Shown in pieces: positions 26,134-35,666 of a DNA stretch of 64,000 nucleotides (position 1 is its first letter; the number at the start of each line of letters is the position of its first letter). Made by a program: the position numbers and the translations under genes. Below the pieces are notes generated by a model that saw only the letters and a program-made list of their open reading frames with translations, did no database searches and was not told the origin of the DNA. The stretch comes from Flavobacterium sp. CG_23.5 (lineage in GTDB: Bacteria > Bacteroidota > Bacteroidia > Flavobacteriales > Flavobacteriaceae): contig NZ_JAGGNA010000001.1 of the NCBI RefSeq assembly GCF_017875765.1, positions 3,561,001 through 3,625,000 of the forward strand, in the 5' to 3' direction.

Positions 26134-27116
26134 ACGTATTTTTCTATTATTTGGTCTAATGCCATATCTGTTCGTTCATCAATAAATCCGTCTTTTAAAC
26201 TTAAATATAAAGACAATGGATCTACATTATTTTTCTTCGTTATTCCTTTTGTGATTCGTTCCGGATTATATTTCCAAACTTCTAATGCATAGTTGCCATT
26301 TTCATTATTTAGGTTTACTAACTGATTATTTTTTTCCAATGCATAAAATTGGTTTTTTTCTATGGCAAAATAATCCAACTTGCTGGGGTTCATATCCGTA
26401 TATTCTTCTAATGCTGTTGTATTAGATTTTAATAATCCTTTTGGTTTTTCATCGATATAGACCGTTTTCATCACTGGATTAACTAATTGCTTTTCTACTT
26501 GTTTCCAAAGTTTTTGAATGTCTTTTTCGAATATGATATTCTTCTCTTTTGTCCCTTCAACTTCTACGATAGCCAATCGTTTCAAATTTTCTATTGCCTT
26601 GGTAATTCCCATTTGTGTGTATTGGAATTTTTCTGCCAGTTCCTTGAATGTATAGTGGCTTAAATCATCTTGCCTATGTAAAATGTGGTATAATAAGATT
26701 AATTGTGCTGAAGGCAACAATAAAAATTCTTTTTGAAATTCTTTGCCTTTATTAAAATCCTGAATATCAATTAAAAGTTCTGTCAGGTACATTTGTTTGC
26801 CAGGAATGATGAAACTAATTTTTTGGTCGATTAGTCTTTTTCGATTTATTGCTGTAATATCATCCGTAACAACTACAATTCTTTTATCTATGGCATTTTG
26901 AATACTAACAAGTTGTTTTCGCAATTGTGCAGCATTAAGCGCTTCTTCTTTGTTCAGCTCTAATAGTATCAATTCCCGATTAAATAATAGGGTAGTATAA
27001 AAAGTATAATTGTTCTTGAATATAAAAGGCAATTTATTCAAAACTTCTTTTGGCAACTCTTTTAAAACAAGTTGTTCGCCAAGTATTTGCTGGATATATT
27101 CTTTTAATTTTTCCAT
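26127..27116 (-). CDS. Winged-helix regulator, probable partner of the nucleotidyltransferase
   Basis: A 329-residue protein. Residues 150-200 form a MarR/IclR-like winged helix: AQLILLYHILHRQDD, then FKELAEKFQYTQMGITKAIE as helix-turn-helix and KRLAIVEVEG as wing. The N-terminal half (residues 60-130) has alternating hydrophobic strands and resembles the restriction-enzyme-like fold found in related proteins. The C-terminal part (PSKLDYFAIEKNQFYAL) is beta-rich and may contact the nucleotidyltransferase. It is the first gene of the operon and is preceded by a promoter embedded in repeats, so it probably represses its own transcription. Confidence 0.7.
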   Translation of the reverse strand: MEKLKEYIQQILGEQLVLKELPKEVLNKLPFIFKNNYTFYTTLLFNRELILLELNKEEALNAAQLRKQLVSIQNAIDKRIVVVTDDITAINRKRLIDQKISFIIPGKQMYLTELLIDIQDFNKGKEFQKEFLLLPSAQLILLYHILHRQDDLSHYTFKELAEKFQYTQMGITKAIENLKRLAIVEVEGTKEKNIIFEKDIQKLWKQVEKQLVNPVMKTVYIDEKPKGLLKSNTTALEEYTDMNPSKLDYFAIEKNQFYALEKNNQLVNLNNENGNYALEVWKYNPERITKGITKKNNVDPLSLYLSLKDGFIDERTDMALDQIIEKYVW

Positions 27117-27190
27117 AATAAACTAATAAAATTTATAATAAACTTGATAGGTTTATTATGCAAATATAGGTTTATTATACTAAATGTCAA
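27115..27190 (-). promoter_or_regulatory. Promoter and four-copy operator of the HTH/nucleotidyltransferase operon
   Basis: On the minus strand TTG (27188-27190), a 19-nt spacer and TATATTTG (27161-27168) match the Bacteroidota sigma-A promoter. The ATAATAAAC(C/T) word occurs four times around it: two copies as GTTTATTAT at 27149-27159 and 27168-27178, and two in the opposite orientation at 27115-27124 and 27135-27144. The boxes overlap the promoter and the start codon, as expected for an autorepressed toxin-antitoxin operon. Confidence 0.75.
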
Positions 27191-27238
27191 TTTATTAATG
27201 TATAAATACAGTGATTAATGTATAAAACATCAACTTAT

Positions 27239-27997
27239 TTATACTGAAATAATAGCTTTGTCATTAAATCCCATATTTTCATTGTATTTGATATATCCCA
27301 ATTGATTGGTTAACAGTTTTGTGTTTCCAATTTCAAAATCACCAACATTGCAATGATGATGTCCATAAATCCAATAATCGATAGTGTTGTTTTCTATAAA
27401 GACATCTAAGTTTGTTGCGAAGGCTTCATTGATTTTGCTGTCGGCATATTTTTCAGGGAAATTGATAAATGTTGGCGTATGATGTGTTACTACAATTGTT
27501 TTCTTATTAGCAGTTTCTTGTACTGCTTTTGTTATAAATGCCAAACTTTCTTGATGCAGCAGATTATAGTCATCCGGATTGAATAAGCGATTCTTGTATT
27601 TAATTACTTTAAAGTCAGAGAGACTTTCTTTTATAAGCCACTGTTTTGAGGGAGAAATGTTTGACCATAAAGTTGAAAAAATCAGATTGACACCTGAAAT
27701 TTCTTTAACGCAATTGTTTACTAAAAAAATATTGTCACGGATTTGCTCCTCTAAGACGCCACTTTTTTCTGCAATGTTGTAATAGTAATATTCGTGATTT
27801 CCAGGTATCCAAAAAGTCATTTTAAAATGCTCTGAAATATAATCGAAGAAATCCTGATGTTTATCCATTATGGCAAACGGTACTATATCTCCAGCTAAAA
27901 TTAGAATATCCGCTTTTGGCTTAATAGGGTTTTGAAGGATAAACTTTTTATTTTCTGGGAACTCTAGGTGTAGGTCTGAACAATATTGGATCTTCAT
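27239..27997 (-). CDS. Calcineurin-like metallophosphoesterase
   Basis: A 252-residue cytoplasmic protein. All the binuclear metal motifs are present: YCSDLHLE (residues 4-11), ILAGDIVPF, WIPGNHEYYY, VVTHHTP and YGHHHCN. These coordinate two metal ions that hydrolyse a phosphoester; the substrate (nucleotide, nucleic acid or phosphoprotein) cannot be told. No signal peptide is present. It is separated by about 120 nt from the promoter of the operon described next to it and is probably transcribed separately, though in the same direction. Confidence 0.88.
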   Translation of the reverse strand: MKIQYCSDLHLEFPENKKFILQNPIKPKADILILAGDIVPFAIMDKHQDFFDYISEHFKMTFWIPGNHEYYYYNIAEKSGVLEEQIRDNIFLVNNCVKEISGVNLIFSTLWSNISPSKQWLIKESLSDFKVIKYKNRLFNPDDYNLLHQESLAFITKAVQETANKKTIVVTHHTPTFINFPEKYADSKINEAFATNLDVFIENNTIDYWIYGHHHCNVGDFEIGNTKLLTNQLGYIKYNENMGFNDKAIISV

Positions 27998-28083
27998 ACG
28001 GAGGTATTATTTAGTTTTCAATAAATAAGAAATTTTCATTTCGTAAATACAGGATTTAAAATACTTTACTGAATCAAAATTCT

Positions 28084-28575
28084 TTAGTCTTCTTCATCAA
28101 AAAAGTCATCACTATTAAAATCATCTTCTTCAAAACCATCAATCTCTGTAGAACGGATAGCACCGGGTGGATTGAATAAACCCCATTCGTCCCAGATGTG
28201 ATTGTTGGTGTCAAAACTATTTACCCAGTCTAGGAATAGCACCCGGAATTCATCGAGTTCTTTTCGGATGAGCGTTACATATTCTAAATCTTTGTAGCTT
28301 TCATGAAATCGTAAACTACCCACTTGCACATACAAATGCATCGCGTGTTCTCTTATGAGAGCGGCGTTTTGCATGCGAATGCTGTATAGATCACCCCCTT
28401 CGGCCCCAGCTATTTTAGCCGGAATGATCATTGCATCGGCTCGTATCAATTCTTTGGTGTCTTGAATATATTCATCTTCTTCAGGTAAAGAAGCCATCAA
28501 GCTTTCCACTAATTGGTAAATCAGCATTGCTTTTTGATAGATGGGTAAGTTTTTGGTTTTGTCTAGGCGTGACAT
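28084..28575 (-). CDS. Four-helix-bundle protein (S23/IVP-like)
   Basis: A 163-residue protein. LPIYQKAMLIYQLVESLMAS opens the first helix, ELIRADAMIIPAKIAGAEGG the second; further helices end in FRVLFLDWVNSF, and the last 30 residues are very acidic (DDFNSDDFFDEED). This is the pattern of the four-helix-bundle proteins first known from intervening sequences of 23S rRNA. Stand-alone copies such as this are common in Bacteroidota and have no proven role; nucleic-acid binding has been suggested for the family. Confidence 0.7.
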   Translation of the reverse strand: MSRLDKTKNLPIYQKAMLIYQLVESLMASLPEEDEYIQDTKELIRADAMIIPAKIAGAEGGDLYSIRMQNAALIREHAMHLYVQVGSLRFHESYKDLEYVTLIRKELDEFRVLFLDWVNSFDTNNHIWDEWGLFNPPGAIRSTEIDGFEEDDFNSDDFFDEED

Positions 28576-29064
28576 AGCTGTTTAATTTATGATTTTGGAA
28601 CGGATTATAGATCAGCTCCATCTAGGATTTTGGTAGAATATGTTCAAATGTAAGCTCTCTGAATTCTCCACATAAACGGCAATTTCCTTTTTTACTTTTC
28701 ATGTTGTAAATAATATTATTTCCTTATGATAATTTTAATGTTAATAATTGGTACTGATATTCTATTGATTTGAAATAATATTTATTTGGTCGCAATATTG
28801 AATTTGCATTGAATTTGATCTACTCTTCAATTCTATAACCGTAGTTTTTTGATCTATTACATTTTGTTTATTGGCTATGTAAGCGCCCTGAAGGATGTGA
28901 TGTTTGTAGCCAATTTTAAAATCTAAATTGTGTAAATTAAGAATCGATAATTCTTGATTTGAATAGAAAAACGCTCATTCATTTTTGCTTAATTATACCA
29001 TATAATTCATATCTTTTAATTTGTATAGATTTTGCATTATTGCGTTTATACTTTAAATTCTACT
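28576..29064. other. Gap with an HNH nuclease remnant
   Basis: AT-rich DNA. The only recognisable content is the 26-codon HNH fragment at 28622-28702. Nothing resembling the small antitoxin RNA known from AvcID systems could be discerned downstream of the deaminase gene. Confidence 0.4.
28622..28702 (-). pseudogene. N-terminal fragment of an HNH endonuclease
   Basis: From ATG at 28702 the frame reads KKGNCRLCGEFRELTFEHIL followed by PKS and a stop. The CxxCG zinc knuckle and the LTFEHIxPKS block are the start of an HNH domain of the kind seen in defence-associated HNH proteins; the rest is gone. A leftover of a lost gene in the defence region. Confidence 0.55.
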
Positions 29065-31116
29065 TTATGAATTTTCAACTTCATCCTCAATATTTTCAAA
29101 ATTTGAAAGGCCTTGATTTATAATCAATTCAACATCTTCTAATGTTTTTATGTTTTTAATTAACTCATATTTGGGATATATTTTTTTTAGTATATTTTTA
29201 AATTGATTTATGTTGATGTTTTTATTATCCATTTCTAGAGTCATAGTTATTTCATCTTTAGGGGATAAATAAGGTTCATATAATTTATGATACGAATTAC
29301 CAATAGCGCCTGAAAAAGGAAATAAAATTGGTTTAATTCTTCCTCCATGAAGTATTTGGTCAACAGCAATTCCTGGATAAGGGTCAATGTAAAAAATAAT
29401 TCTAATACCTAATTGATATGCTTTTTTTGAACAAAGTTCGCAAGGACTAGCAGTTGTAAAAAGAATACCATTTTCAACACCTAATCCACCTGATTTAGTA
29501 AGTTGCAACATAGCATTTTCTTCGGCATGTAATGATCTTGTATGAACTTGATTTGATTCTCCTTCATAATGATTATGGATAGATTTAAAACAAAATGAGC
29601 AATTTTTACCATTAAGCTCATCTTTTTTAAGTTTATAATCTTCTTCGAAGTAATCAACGATTGCGTCTTTAAAAGTGGAAACGGAAGTGTCTTTATATTT
29701 GTAATCAGATGTACTTGTTATGTTTCCTTTCTCAAATTCACTGTAATGAACACTATTCACTATGGCGCCATTAAAATAATCCTCAACATTTCTAAGATTA
29801 CATGGTGTATGCCCTTTTGCTACGTCATTCCAACCAATAGACTTTGCAATAAAATTCTTATCAGTAATCACTGCACCTACTTGTCTTGAAATACATCCAG
29901 AATTTAATTTTGCAGTGTAAGCTATCTGCATATTTCTTTCACTAGCGCTAGGTGTAATTAATCCCGGCTGATAAATAAGAGAAACTAGTTTCATCAATTG
30001 TTCTTCTCTTGTTAAGAAAGTATTAGAAATTTTTTCTTTTTCAATAATGGTTGCTCCATGATCTTTTTCAAATAATTCTAAAAAAGAATCAATTTGATCA
30101 ACTTTAAGGTTAAAAATATGATAATCACTTTTTTGAATACAGTTTTCTACGTTTGGTGAAGTAAATATTCCTTTTGAGAAATCTTTATTTTTATATTCAG
30201 TTTCATCTAAGTCAATTAATTTTTCTACTAATTCTAAACGTTCAGATTCATTAGTTATCTTATTGAAAAATCTTTCATCTAACCTTTCCTTTGAGTTCTC
30301 AAGAATATCTTTAGTTGCAACCATATAAAATGCAGAATAACGTTCTTTGAAAAAAGTAATTTCTAATGAGTTTCTAAGTGAATCAATAACAATTTTTGTA
30401 GATTTAGATTCCGTACTATTAAATTTCTTTCTTGCTTTTATTATTTTATTTATTAACTCAGCAATTGTATAAACATTATTAGGATCGGTATTGTTTTCAA
30501 TACCCGATTTTCTAGATTTTCGAATGTTACATGAAACAGAATGAAATAAACAGGTCCTTCTAAAATAGTTTCCTTCAGCTTCTAGAATTTGCATAAAATC
30601 ATTTGTAAATTCTATAAATTCTTCACCAAAAAAAATCTTATTTAATAGCAATAAACTTTCAGTGTTCTTTATGTTTTCAAAACTTACTAACTTGTTAATA
30701 TTCTCTAATAAAGTTTTATGCTTAACAAAAGTTTCTTCTAATTTCACAAATTTTTTTTTAACTAACTCTTTATTGTCTTCAGCGTTACTTTGTCTATAAT
30801 ATTTATTTAAAAGATTCCTAATTTTAAAAAAATCACTTCCTGTTTTTTTTACAATGTATAATAATAAAACTTTTTTGTACTCAATAATATCGTATTGTTG
30901 CCAATTGTTTCCATAGGATAAATAATTCTTAGTAATCTCAAATTTTCTTTTAAATACTGGGTCTGAAAAACTATTAGCTTCTCTTAGACCATTGCTCAAA
31001 TTATTAAAATCTTTACTCAATAAATCTGAAATTTGTGAGCATCCTGAACCAGTTCTGCCAGTAAGTCCAATTATTGTAAAATCTGTCCTATGTTTATAAA
31101 GTTCTTTTAATTTCAT
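29065..31116 (-). CDS. dCTP-deaminase-type antiphage protein
   Basis: A 683-residue two-domain protein. The N-terminus has a P-loop (IIGLTGRTGSGCSQ, residues 15-28; the usual GKS is GCS here) as in nucleotide kinases. The C-terminal half is a zinc-dependent deaminase: SRQVGAVITDKN, HAEENAML near residue 530 (His ligand and catalytic Glu) and SPCELCSKKA near 563 (two Cys ligands). This build is that of AvcD and other antiphage dCTP deaminases, which deplete dCTP during infection. It follows the type IIG enzyme by 9 nt, so the two form one operon, unlike AvcID where an antitoxin RNA precedes the gene. Confidence 0.82.
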   Translation of the reverse strand: MKLKELYKHRTDFTIIGLTGRTGSGCSQISDLLSKDFNNLSNGLREANSFSDPVFKRKFEITKNYLSYGNNWQQYDIIEYKKVLLLYIVKKTGSDFFKIRNLLNKYYRQSNAEDNKELVKKKFVKLEETFVKHKTLLENINKLVSFENIKNTESLLLLNKIFFGEEFIEFTNDFMQILEAEGNYFRRTCLFHSVSCNIRKSRKSGIENNTDPNNVYTIAELINKIIKARKKFNSTESKSTKIVIDSLRNSLEITFFKERYSAFYMVATKDILENSKERLDERFFNKITNESERLELVEKLIDLDETEYKNKDFSKGIFTSPNVENCIQKSDYHIFNLKVDQIDSFLELFEKDHGATIIEKEKISNTFLTREEQLMKLVSLIYQPGLITPSASERNMQIAYTAKLNSGCISRQVGAVITDKNFIAKSIGWNDVAKGHTPCNLRNVEDYFNGAIVNSVHYSEFEKGNITSTSDYKYKDTSVSTFKDAIVDYFEEDYKLKKDELNGKNCSFCFKSIHNHYEGESNQVHTRSLHAEENAMLQLTKSGGLGVENGILFTTASPCELCSKKAYQLGIRIIFYIDPYPGIAVDQILHGGRIKPILFPFSGAIGNSYHKLYEPYLSPKDEITMTLEMDNKNININQFKNILKKIYPKYELIKNIKTLEDVELIINQGLSNFENIEDEVENS

Positions 31117-31125
31117 ATTTATTTT

Positions 31126-34100
31126 CTAATTATTTTCTATTATCCCAATTTCTTCCTCACTCAACCCATACAACTCATACACCATTTTATCAATTGCTTT
31201 TTCAGTGGTTTCTATTTGTGATTTTAGGGTTTGGGCTTTGGTTTTGTTTTCTTCAAATAGATCCAACCATTCGAACTCGTCTTTTTTGGTGAGTGGCGTT
31301 TGTCCAGCTATTTTAATGGCTTTGTTGAGTTCTGTAATGAAATCAGCAAAGGATAATAGGTGCCAGTTTTGGAGTTTTTTTGAGAGTTTGTCCAAAGAAA
31401 ACTTTGAAGAAAAGTATTTTTGAAATTTAGATTCTAACTGTTGAAAAGATGAGATATAATCAATCATTAAATCAGCTATATTTTCAAATTCAATTTCGTT
31501 TTTAAATTCAGGTATTGGGATTTGTTCAAAATATTGTGGTTTCACTTCAATGTAGCCACCACTTCGAACTACACAAATAGACAATAGAAATTTCCATACA
31601 ACTTTTGAGTTTAAAATACATAAAAGTGTTTTACTTGAATTAGGTAAAAATACTGCTGGAGCATTTATGTAAACACCTTCTGAGTCTAAAGCAAATTTGT
31701 TTGAATTTTGAAGGTTCGGAAATATAATCTTTGGTTTTTCAAATAAATCGTAATAGGCGCAATTTCTCAATTCCCACCAAAAATCTCCTTTATCGAATCG
31801 TTTTTTTGCCAAATTTTCAAAAGGTAAAAGATGATTCATAATTTGAGGAAAATCTTTTTTTAAAATCGTCAAAGCTTCTTGTTCAGAAATATCATTTCCG
31901 TAGGTTGATTTTGTCCATTTACTTTTAAACAGAATCAATTGTTGTGCAGCAGCAGGAACTACCCACTTTTTTATTTCTTTCCCTTCGAAAATAGGTTTTA
32001 TATGTTCTGCAACTATTTTGTCATCTACTATGAATGCTTCATTAAGAGCAGTTTTAACACCGTAATAACACTTCCCAAATTTTTGTCTTACAGATGGGAA
32101 AGTTGATATTTTTTTTAAGAATACAGCTTCATTTGAAGAAGAAAAAGACCAAGTATCCTTTGAAAGCGTATTTTGATCTACAATTACATTTTTATGAAAT
32201 TCAATATCAATTATTTTTGACTGACTTAACTTTGGAATTTTTATATATTCAAATTTATTAGTATTCGATAAAGTATTTTTATTTAGAGTTATAATTACAG
32301 GATAAGTTGTTGCTCCTTCAAATATTTGTACTTCTGTAAAATCGATATATTTTTTGAACGAAATATTTTGTTGGAGATAATTTCTTAAAACATTCCCTGC
32401 ATTAGTTTTATCAAATGTATTTGAAATGAATCCCATACTTCCCGTTTTATTTATAATGGAAACACCCAATTCATAGAAATAAGCAAACAAATCACTTGCA
32501 GGATGAAACACACTAAAGTTTTTACTAAAATAATCTCTGTAATCTCCTAAAAGTTCCGCTCTGACATAAGGCGGATTACCAATAATCACATCAAAACCAC
32601 CTTTGGCAAATACTTCAGGGAATTCTTCTTTCCAGTTAAAGGCTTTGTCGCCAGCAACGGTTTTGCTTTCAATCAGCGAGTTGCCACACTTGATGTTGTT
32701 GTTCAGGCTGGTGAGTTTTCGTTTGGGTTGGGCAGTGCGTAGCCACAAAGAGAGTTTCGCGATCTCTATACTTTCCTCATTAAGATCTACACCGTATATA
32801 TTATGTTCTAAGATTTGGTTTTCGATATCCGGAAAGGTGAATCCACCACCAAAAAGTTGTTTAGTAAGTTCATCTACATAACCGTGTTCTTTTATCAGGA
32901 AATCCAATGCTTGATTCAGGAACGCACCAGAGCCGCAAGCAGGGTCACAAATAGTAAGGTCTAAAAGCCATTCGCGGTAGTCCTTGAGCTGCTGATCCAG
33001 TTTTATAATGATGGTTGCCTGACGGTTTTTTCGTCCCTTGGCATATTCCTCGTCTATAATGCCGAGTTCTAGTTTTTTCTCTGTACACAATTTACCAACG
33101 GTGTTATCTACGATGTATTTGGTAATGTATTTCGGGGTATAGAAAACACCGTCTTTCTTGCGTTTGGATTTTTGTTTGTCGAAATCAGCGCCTTCAATCT
33201 CTGCATTGACACTTTCTATTTCGTTTAGGGAATGCTCGAAAATGTGTCCCAAAATATTCACGTCAACTTGGCTTTCAAAATCGTAAGTCGATAATTTTTT
33301 GGTATGACGATAGAGTAGATCATCGTCTATGATAATGGCGTCCAAAATAGTATCAGGTAGAAAAAGTCCGCCGTTGTAGGCAAAAATTTCTTCTTTTTTG
33401 TCGGTGCCTTTGCGACCGGTATCGAGATAATTGAAATATTGTTTGTAGCGATCATATAAAGGAACAGTCATATCCAAGTCTCCCAATGCTTTCCACTCTT
33501 TTAATATAGTAGCGATAGAGTTTGGCGCAAGTAATCCACGGTCTTCGGCAAAGAGAATAAAAAGAAAACGGTCGATGAGTTTTTGTGACTTTTTAAAAAG
33601 CATTAGTTTAGAAGTCTTCTCCGGTAACTCCATTAACATCACATTATTCCTGTTTTGTTTTACTAAATCCCTATATAATTCGCGTTTGAAGAGCGAATAA
33701 TCGGCATAGAATTTTTTGGTAATATTTTCCTCTTCTACAATTGATGCTTCTTTTATACTCAGCGGTTTGTTTGAAAGAATATTGTCTTTGGCCAGACAGA
33801 GGTAGAATATTTCAAATTCAACATGAGTTAATGTAAAGAGATTGAATTCTTCATAGTCCACGGCATTGTTGATGTATAACCTTAACTTCTCGAAATTGGA
33901 TGTAATGACATAGATACAACCTGTTTGGTTGGCTTTGTAATCAAATGCTTGTTGGCGAATGCTTTCGAGATCTTTGGTATTGGTTCCTTTGAGTTCAATA
34001 ACTGCCAATGCATTTCCGTCTTTCAGGATGGCACCATCTACTTTCTTGGAACCTTTTATGTTTTTGAGTTCGGTTGTGAGGTTGAATCTTGGGCTAGGGT

Positions 34101-34299
34101 TGAGGGTATATCCCAAAATATCCACAAATAATTCCCGCATAAATCCCTCCTGGAATTGTTCCTCTTTACTGTTGCGTATGTTTTCCTGAATAGAGGTATT
34201 GTGGAAATACTTGATGTATTTTTTATATGCTTTCAGAACTTGATCCGAACTTTGTTGACTTAAATATTTTTTGAGAACAGAAGGCTGGAATAATGACAT
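31126..34299 (-). CDS. Type IIG restriction-modification enzyme (Eco57I-like)
   Basis: About 1057 residues combining cutting and N6-adenine methylation. Near residues 80-110 (ELKN, VDGAILKDG, AVIELKGTN) lies a PD-(D/E)XK-type nuclease. The helical connector contains RFLFILFAEDRGLLAP. The methyltransferase has DPACGSGAFL (motif I, about residue 452) and GNPPYVRAEL (motif IV, about residue 575). A C-terminal target-recognition domain follows. The open frame begins with a GTG at 34308; the ATG at 34299 (MSLFQPSVLKKYL) is preferred. No separate methylase or specificity gene is present, as expected for IIG. It leads an operon with the deaminase gene. Confidence 0.88.
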   Translation of the reverse strand: MSLFQPSVLKKYLSQQSSDQVLKAYKKYIKYFHNTSIQENIRNSKEEQFQEGFMRELFVDILGYTLNPSPRFNLTTELKNIKGSKKVDGAILKDGNALAVIELKGTNTKDLESIRQQAFDYKANQTGCIYVITSNFEKLRLYINNAVDYEEFNLFTLTHVEFEIFYLCLAKDNILSNKPLSIKEASIVEEENITKKFYADYSLFKRELYRDLVKQNRNNVMLMELPEKTSKLMLFKKSQKLIDRFLFILFAEDRGLLAPNSIATILKEWKALGDLDMTVPLYDRYKQYFNYLDTGRKGTDKKEEIFAYNGGLFLPDTILDAIIIDDDLLYRHTKKLSTYDFESQVDVNILGHIFEHSLNEIESVNAEIEGADFDKQKSKRKKDGVFYTPKYITKYIVDNTVGKLCTEKKLELGIIDEEYAKGRKNRQATIIIKLDQQLKDYREWLLDLTICDPACGSGAFLNQALDFLIKEHGYVDELTKQLFGGGFTFPDIENQILEHNIYGVDLNEESIEIAKLSLWLRTAQPKRKLTSLNNNIKCGNSLIESKTVAGDKAFNWKEEFPEVFAKGGFDVIIGNPPYVRAELLGDYRDYFSKNFSVFHPASDLFAYFYELGVSIINKTGSMGFISNTFDKTNAGNVLRNYLQQNISFKKYIDFTEVQIFEGATTYPVIITLNKNTLSNTNKFEYIKIPKLSQSKIIDIEFHKNVIVDQNTLSKDTWSFSSSNEAVFLKKISTFPSVRQKFGKCYYGVKTALNEAFIVDDKIVAEHIKPIFEGKEIKKWVVPAAAQQLILFKSKWTKSTYGNDISEQEALTILKKDFPQIMNHLLPFENLAKKRFDKGDFWWELRNCAYYDLFEKPKIIFPNLQNSNKFALDSEGVYINAPAVFLPNSSKTLLCILNSKVVWKFLLSICVVRSGGYIEVKPQYFEQIPIPEFKNEIEFENIADLMIDYISSFQQLESKFQKYFSSKFSLDKLSKKLQNWHLLSFADFITELNKAIKIAGQTPLTKKDEFEWLDLFEENKTKAQTLKSQIETTEKAIDKMVYELYGLSEEEIGIIENN

Positions 34300-34540
34300 T
34301 TGGAACACTTTTATTAAAAGTGGAAATTAGGGATTTTTTCTGAATAATATTGGGTTGATTGTCGTGAGTTTTGAACAGGTTTATGAAATTTTAAATTACA
34401 ATTATTAATTACTAAAATGAACTGTTGATTTGCAACAACTTGTTTCGTAATCAATAAAGTATCAGCCTTTGGAATAATAGCTAAATTCTTGAATTAAATT
34501 CGAGCTATTTAAATTGCGATAAGTTATAAAGGTTCAAAAA

Positions 34541-34900
34541 TTACGTTTTTGAAAAATACTCCTTGATAAAATTATGTCTATGATTTTCTATTATTTTATC
34601 ATTGTTTTTGATTTCAATTTTAATTTTAACGAAACGATTATCTTCACTCAAAATATCAAAAAGTTCTATTTTTGCATTAGTGGGACCAAAGAGTATAACT
34701 TGGTTGTAATTTTTAATTATATCACTTATATTTTTATAATAGAGGGAAAGTTGTTGTTGTTGTTGTAAGTTATCTAAAACTTGTTTTTTTTCCTTATTTC
34801 TGAATTTTGATTCAATGGTTTCAATTTCAAAATGATTGGGTTTGCATACCATGATATACGCAATTGAGTGATCCATCCAAATAGTCAATTTTTTTTTCAT
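34541..34900 (-). CDS. Conserved hypothetical protein
   Basis: 119 residues from the preferred start at 34900 (MKKKLTIWMDHSIAYIM); the longer frame to 34942 adds 14 unlike residues. The N-terminal IWMDHSIAYIM, a Gln-rich middle (LQQQQQLS) and the VILFGPTNAKIELFDIL block recur in Bacteroidota and other bacteria in small proteins that resemble the ribosome-factor eRF1 or host-attachment-type folds. No role is known. It is separated from the IIG operon by 241 nt of non-coding DNA. Confidence 0.6.
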   Translation of the reverse strand: MKKKLTIWMDHSIAYIMVCKPNHFEIETIESKFRNKEKKQVLDNLQQQQQLSLYYKNISDIIKNYNQVILFGPTNAKIELFDILSEDNRFVKIKIEIKNNDKIIENHRHNFIKEYFSKT

Positions 34901-35047
34901 AGTATTTCTTTTTATAATTTGAACAGAGATATGCTTTTCCAAGTATAGAAGCTTTTAAAAAAAAATGGGTTTAAAGTCCTTAGTTTATTTAATTCAAATT
35001 TTTTTAAAATAACTCACATATATCTAATTTAACCTTAAATCAAAATG

Positions 35048-35272
35048 TTAATTCCCATGATTTTTTTTAAATATATAAACAGCAAATAAAACCCCTATAA
35101 TAATCATTGGCACGAGATAGGAATCAATAGGTACCGCTGTTGGCTCTACTAAACCAGGAGGAGGAGGTTCGGAATAAAGGAACGGGGCCGTGAAAGATTT
35201 TGTAGAAGACAAAAGCGCTATTGTGAGAAATATTACTAATTTGTGAATAGCGAAAGTGTTAGATTTTTTCAT
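35048..35272 (-). CDS. Small secreted single-pass membrane protein with Pro-rich segment
   Basis: 74 residues from the ATG at 35272 (MKKSNTFAIHKLVIFLTIAL). A signal peptide is followed by SEPPPPGLVEPTAVPIDSYL and a C-terminal transmembrane helix (VPMIIIGVLFAVYIF) with the basic end KKNHGN. Small proteins of this shape (Pro run, IDSY, terminal helix) are frequent in Flavobacteriia and of unknown function. The longer frame to 35305 is less likely because it lacks a signal peptide at its start. Confidence 0.55.
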   Translation of the reverse strand: MKKSNTFAIHKLVIFLTIALLSSTKSFTAPFLYSEPPPPGLVEPTAVPIDSYLVPMIIIGVLFAVYIFKKNHGN

Positions 35273-35666
35273 ACCGAAGGTTAAAGTTGGATCGCAAATT
35301 AGCATCTCTTATTTTATTTAATTTATCGCCGAAATCAATATTTAGAATTCTTTTTAAGTTCTTAGTGAGCAAGCAATTTGAGCGTAATATTGCTTAACTA
35401 ATAGTAACTAAAAACAAATTACGAGGATTGTTTTTGAAATGTAAAACGAGAAGTAATAACTGAAACTTTAGGGGAATAAATGGTTCCTAATTGCGGTTTT
35501 AAGGGTAACGGAAAGTCAATTATACACTGTCAAATGTGTATAGTATTGCAATGAGTAAATTATGCGCTTTTTTAGGAAAAATGACTTTACCAATAGGAAT
35601 AGGAAATTAAGTCTAAAACGTTGTGTTTTAAAATCCTATTTTTAAAAATAATTTGCGAACTGAGGT
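35273..35666. other. Non-coding gap
   Basis: AT-rich, no gene recognised. This is upstream DNA of the small membrane protein gene and downstream DNA of the response-regulator gene, with no clear promoter box or terminator. Confidence 0.35.

Noticed and set aside
24104..27190. A CRISPR array or tracrRNA near the Cas9-like ORF
   Set aside because: No regularly spaced direct repeats with unique spacers are present, and no cas1, cas2 or rest of cas9 was found.
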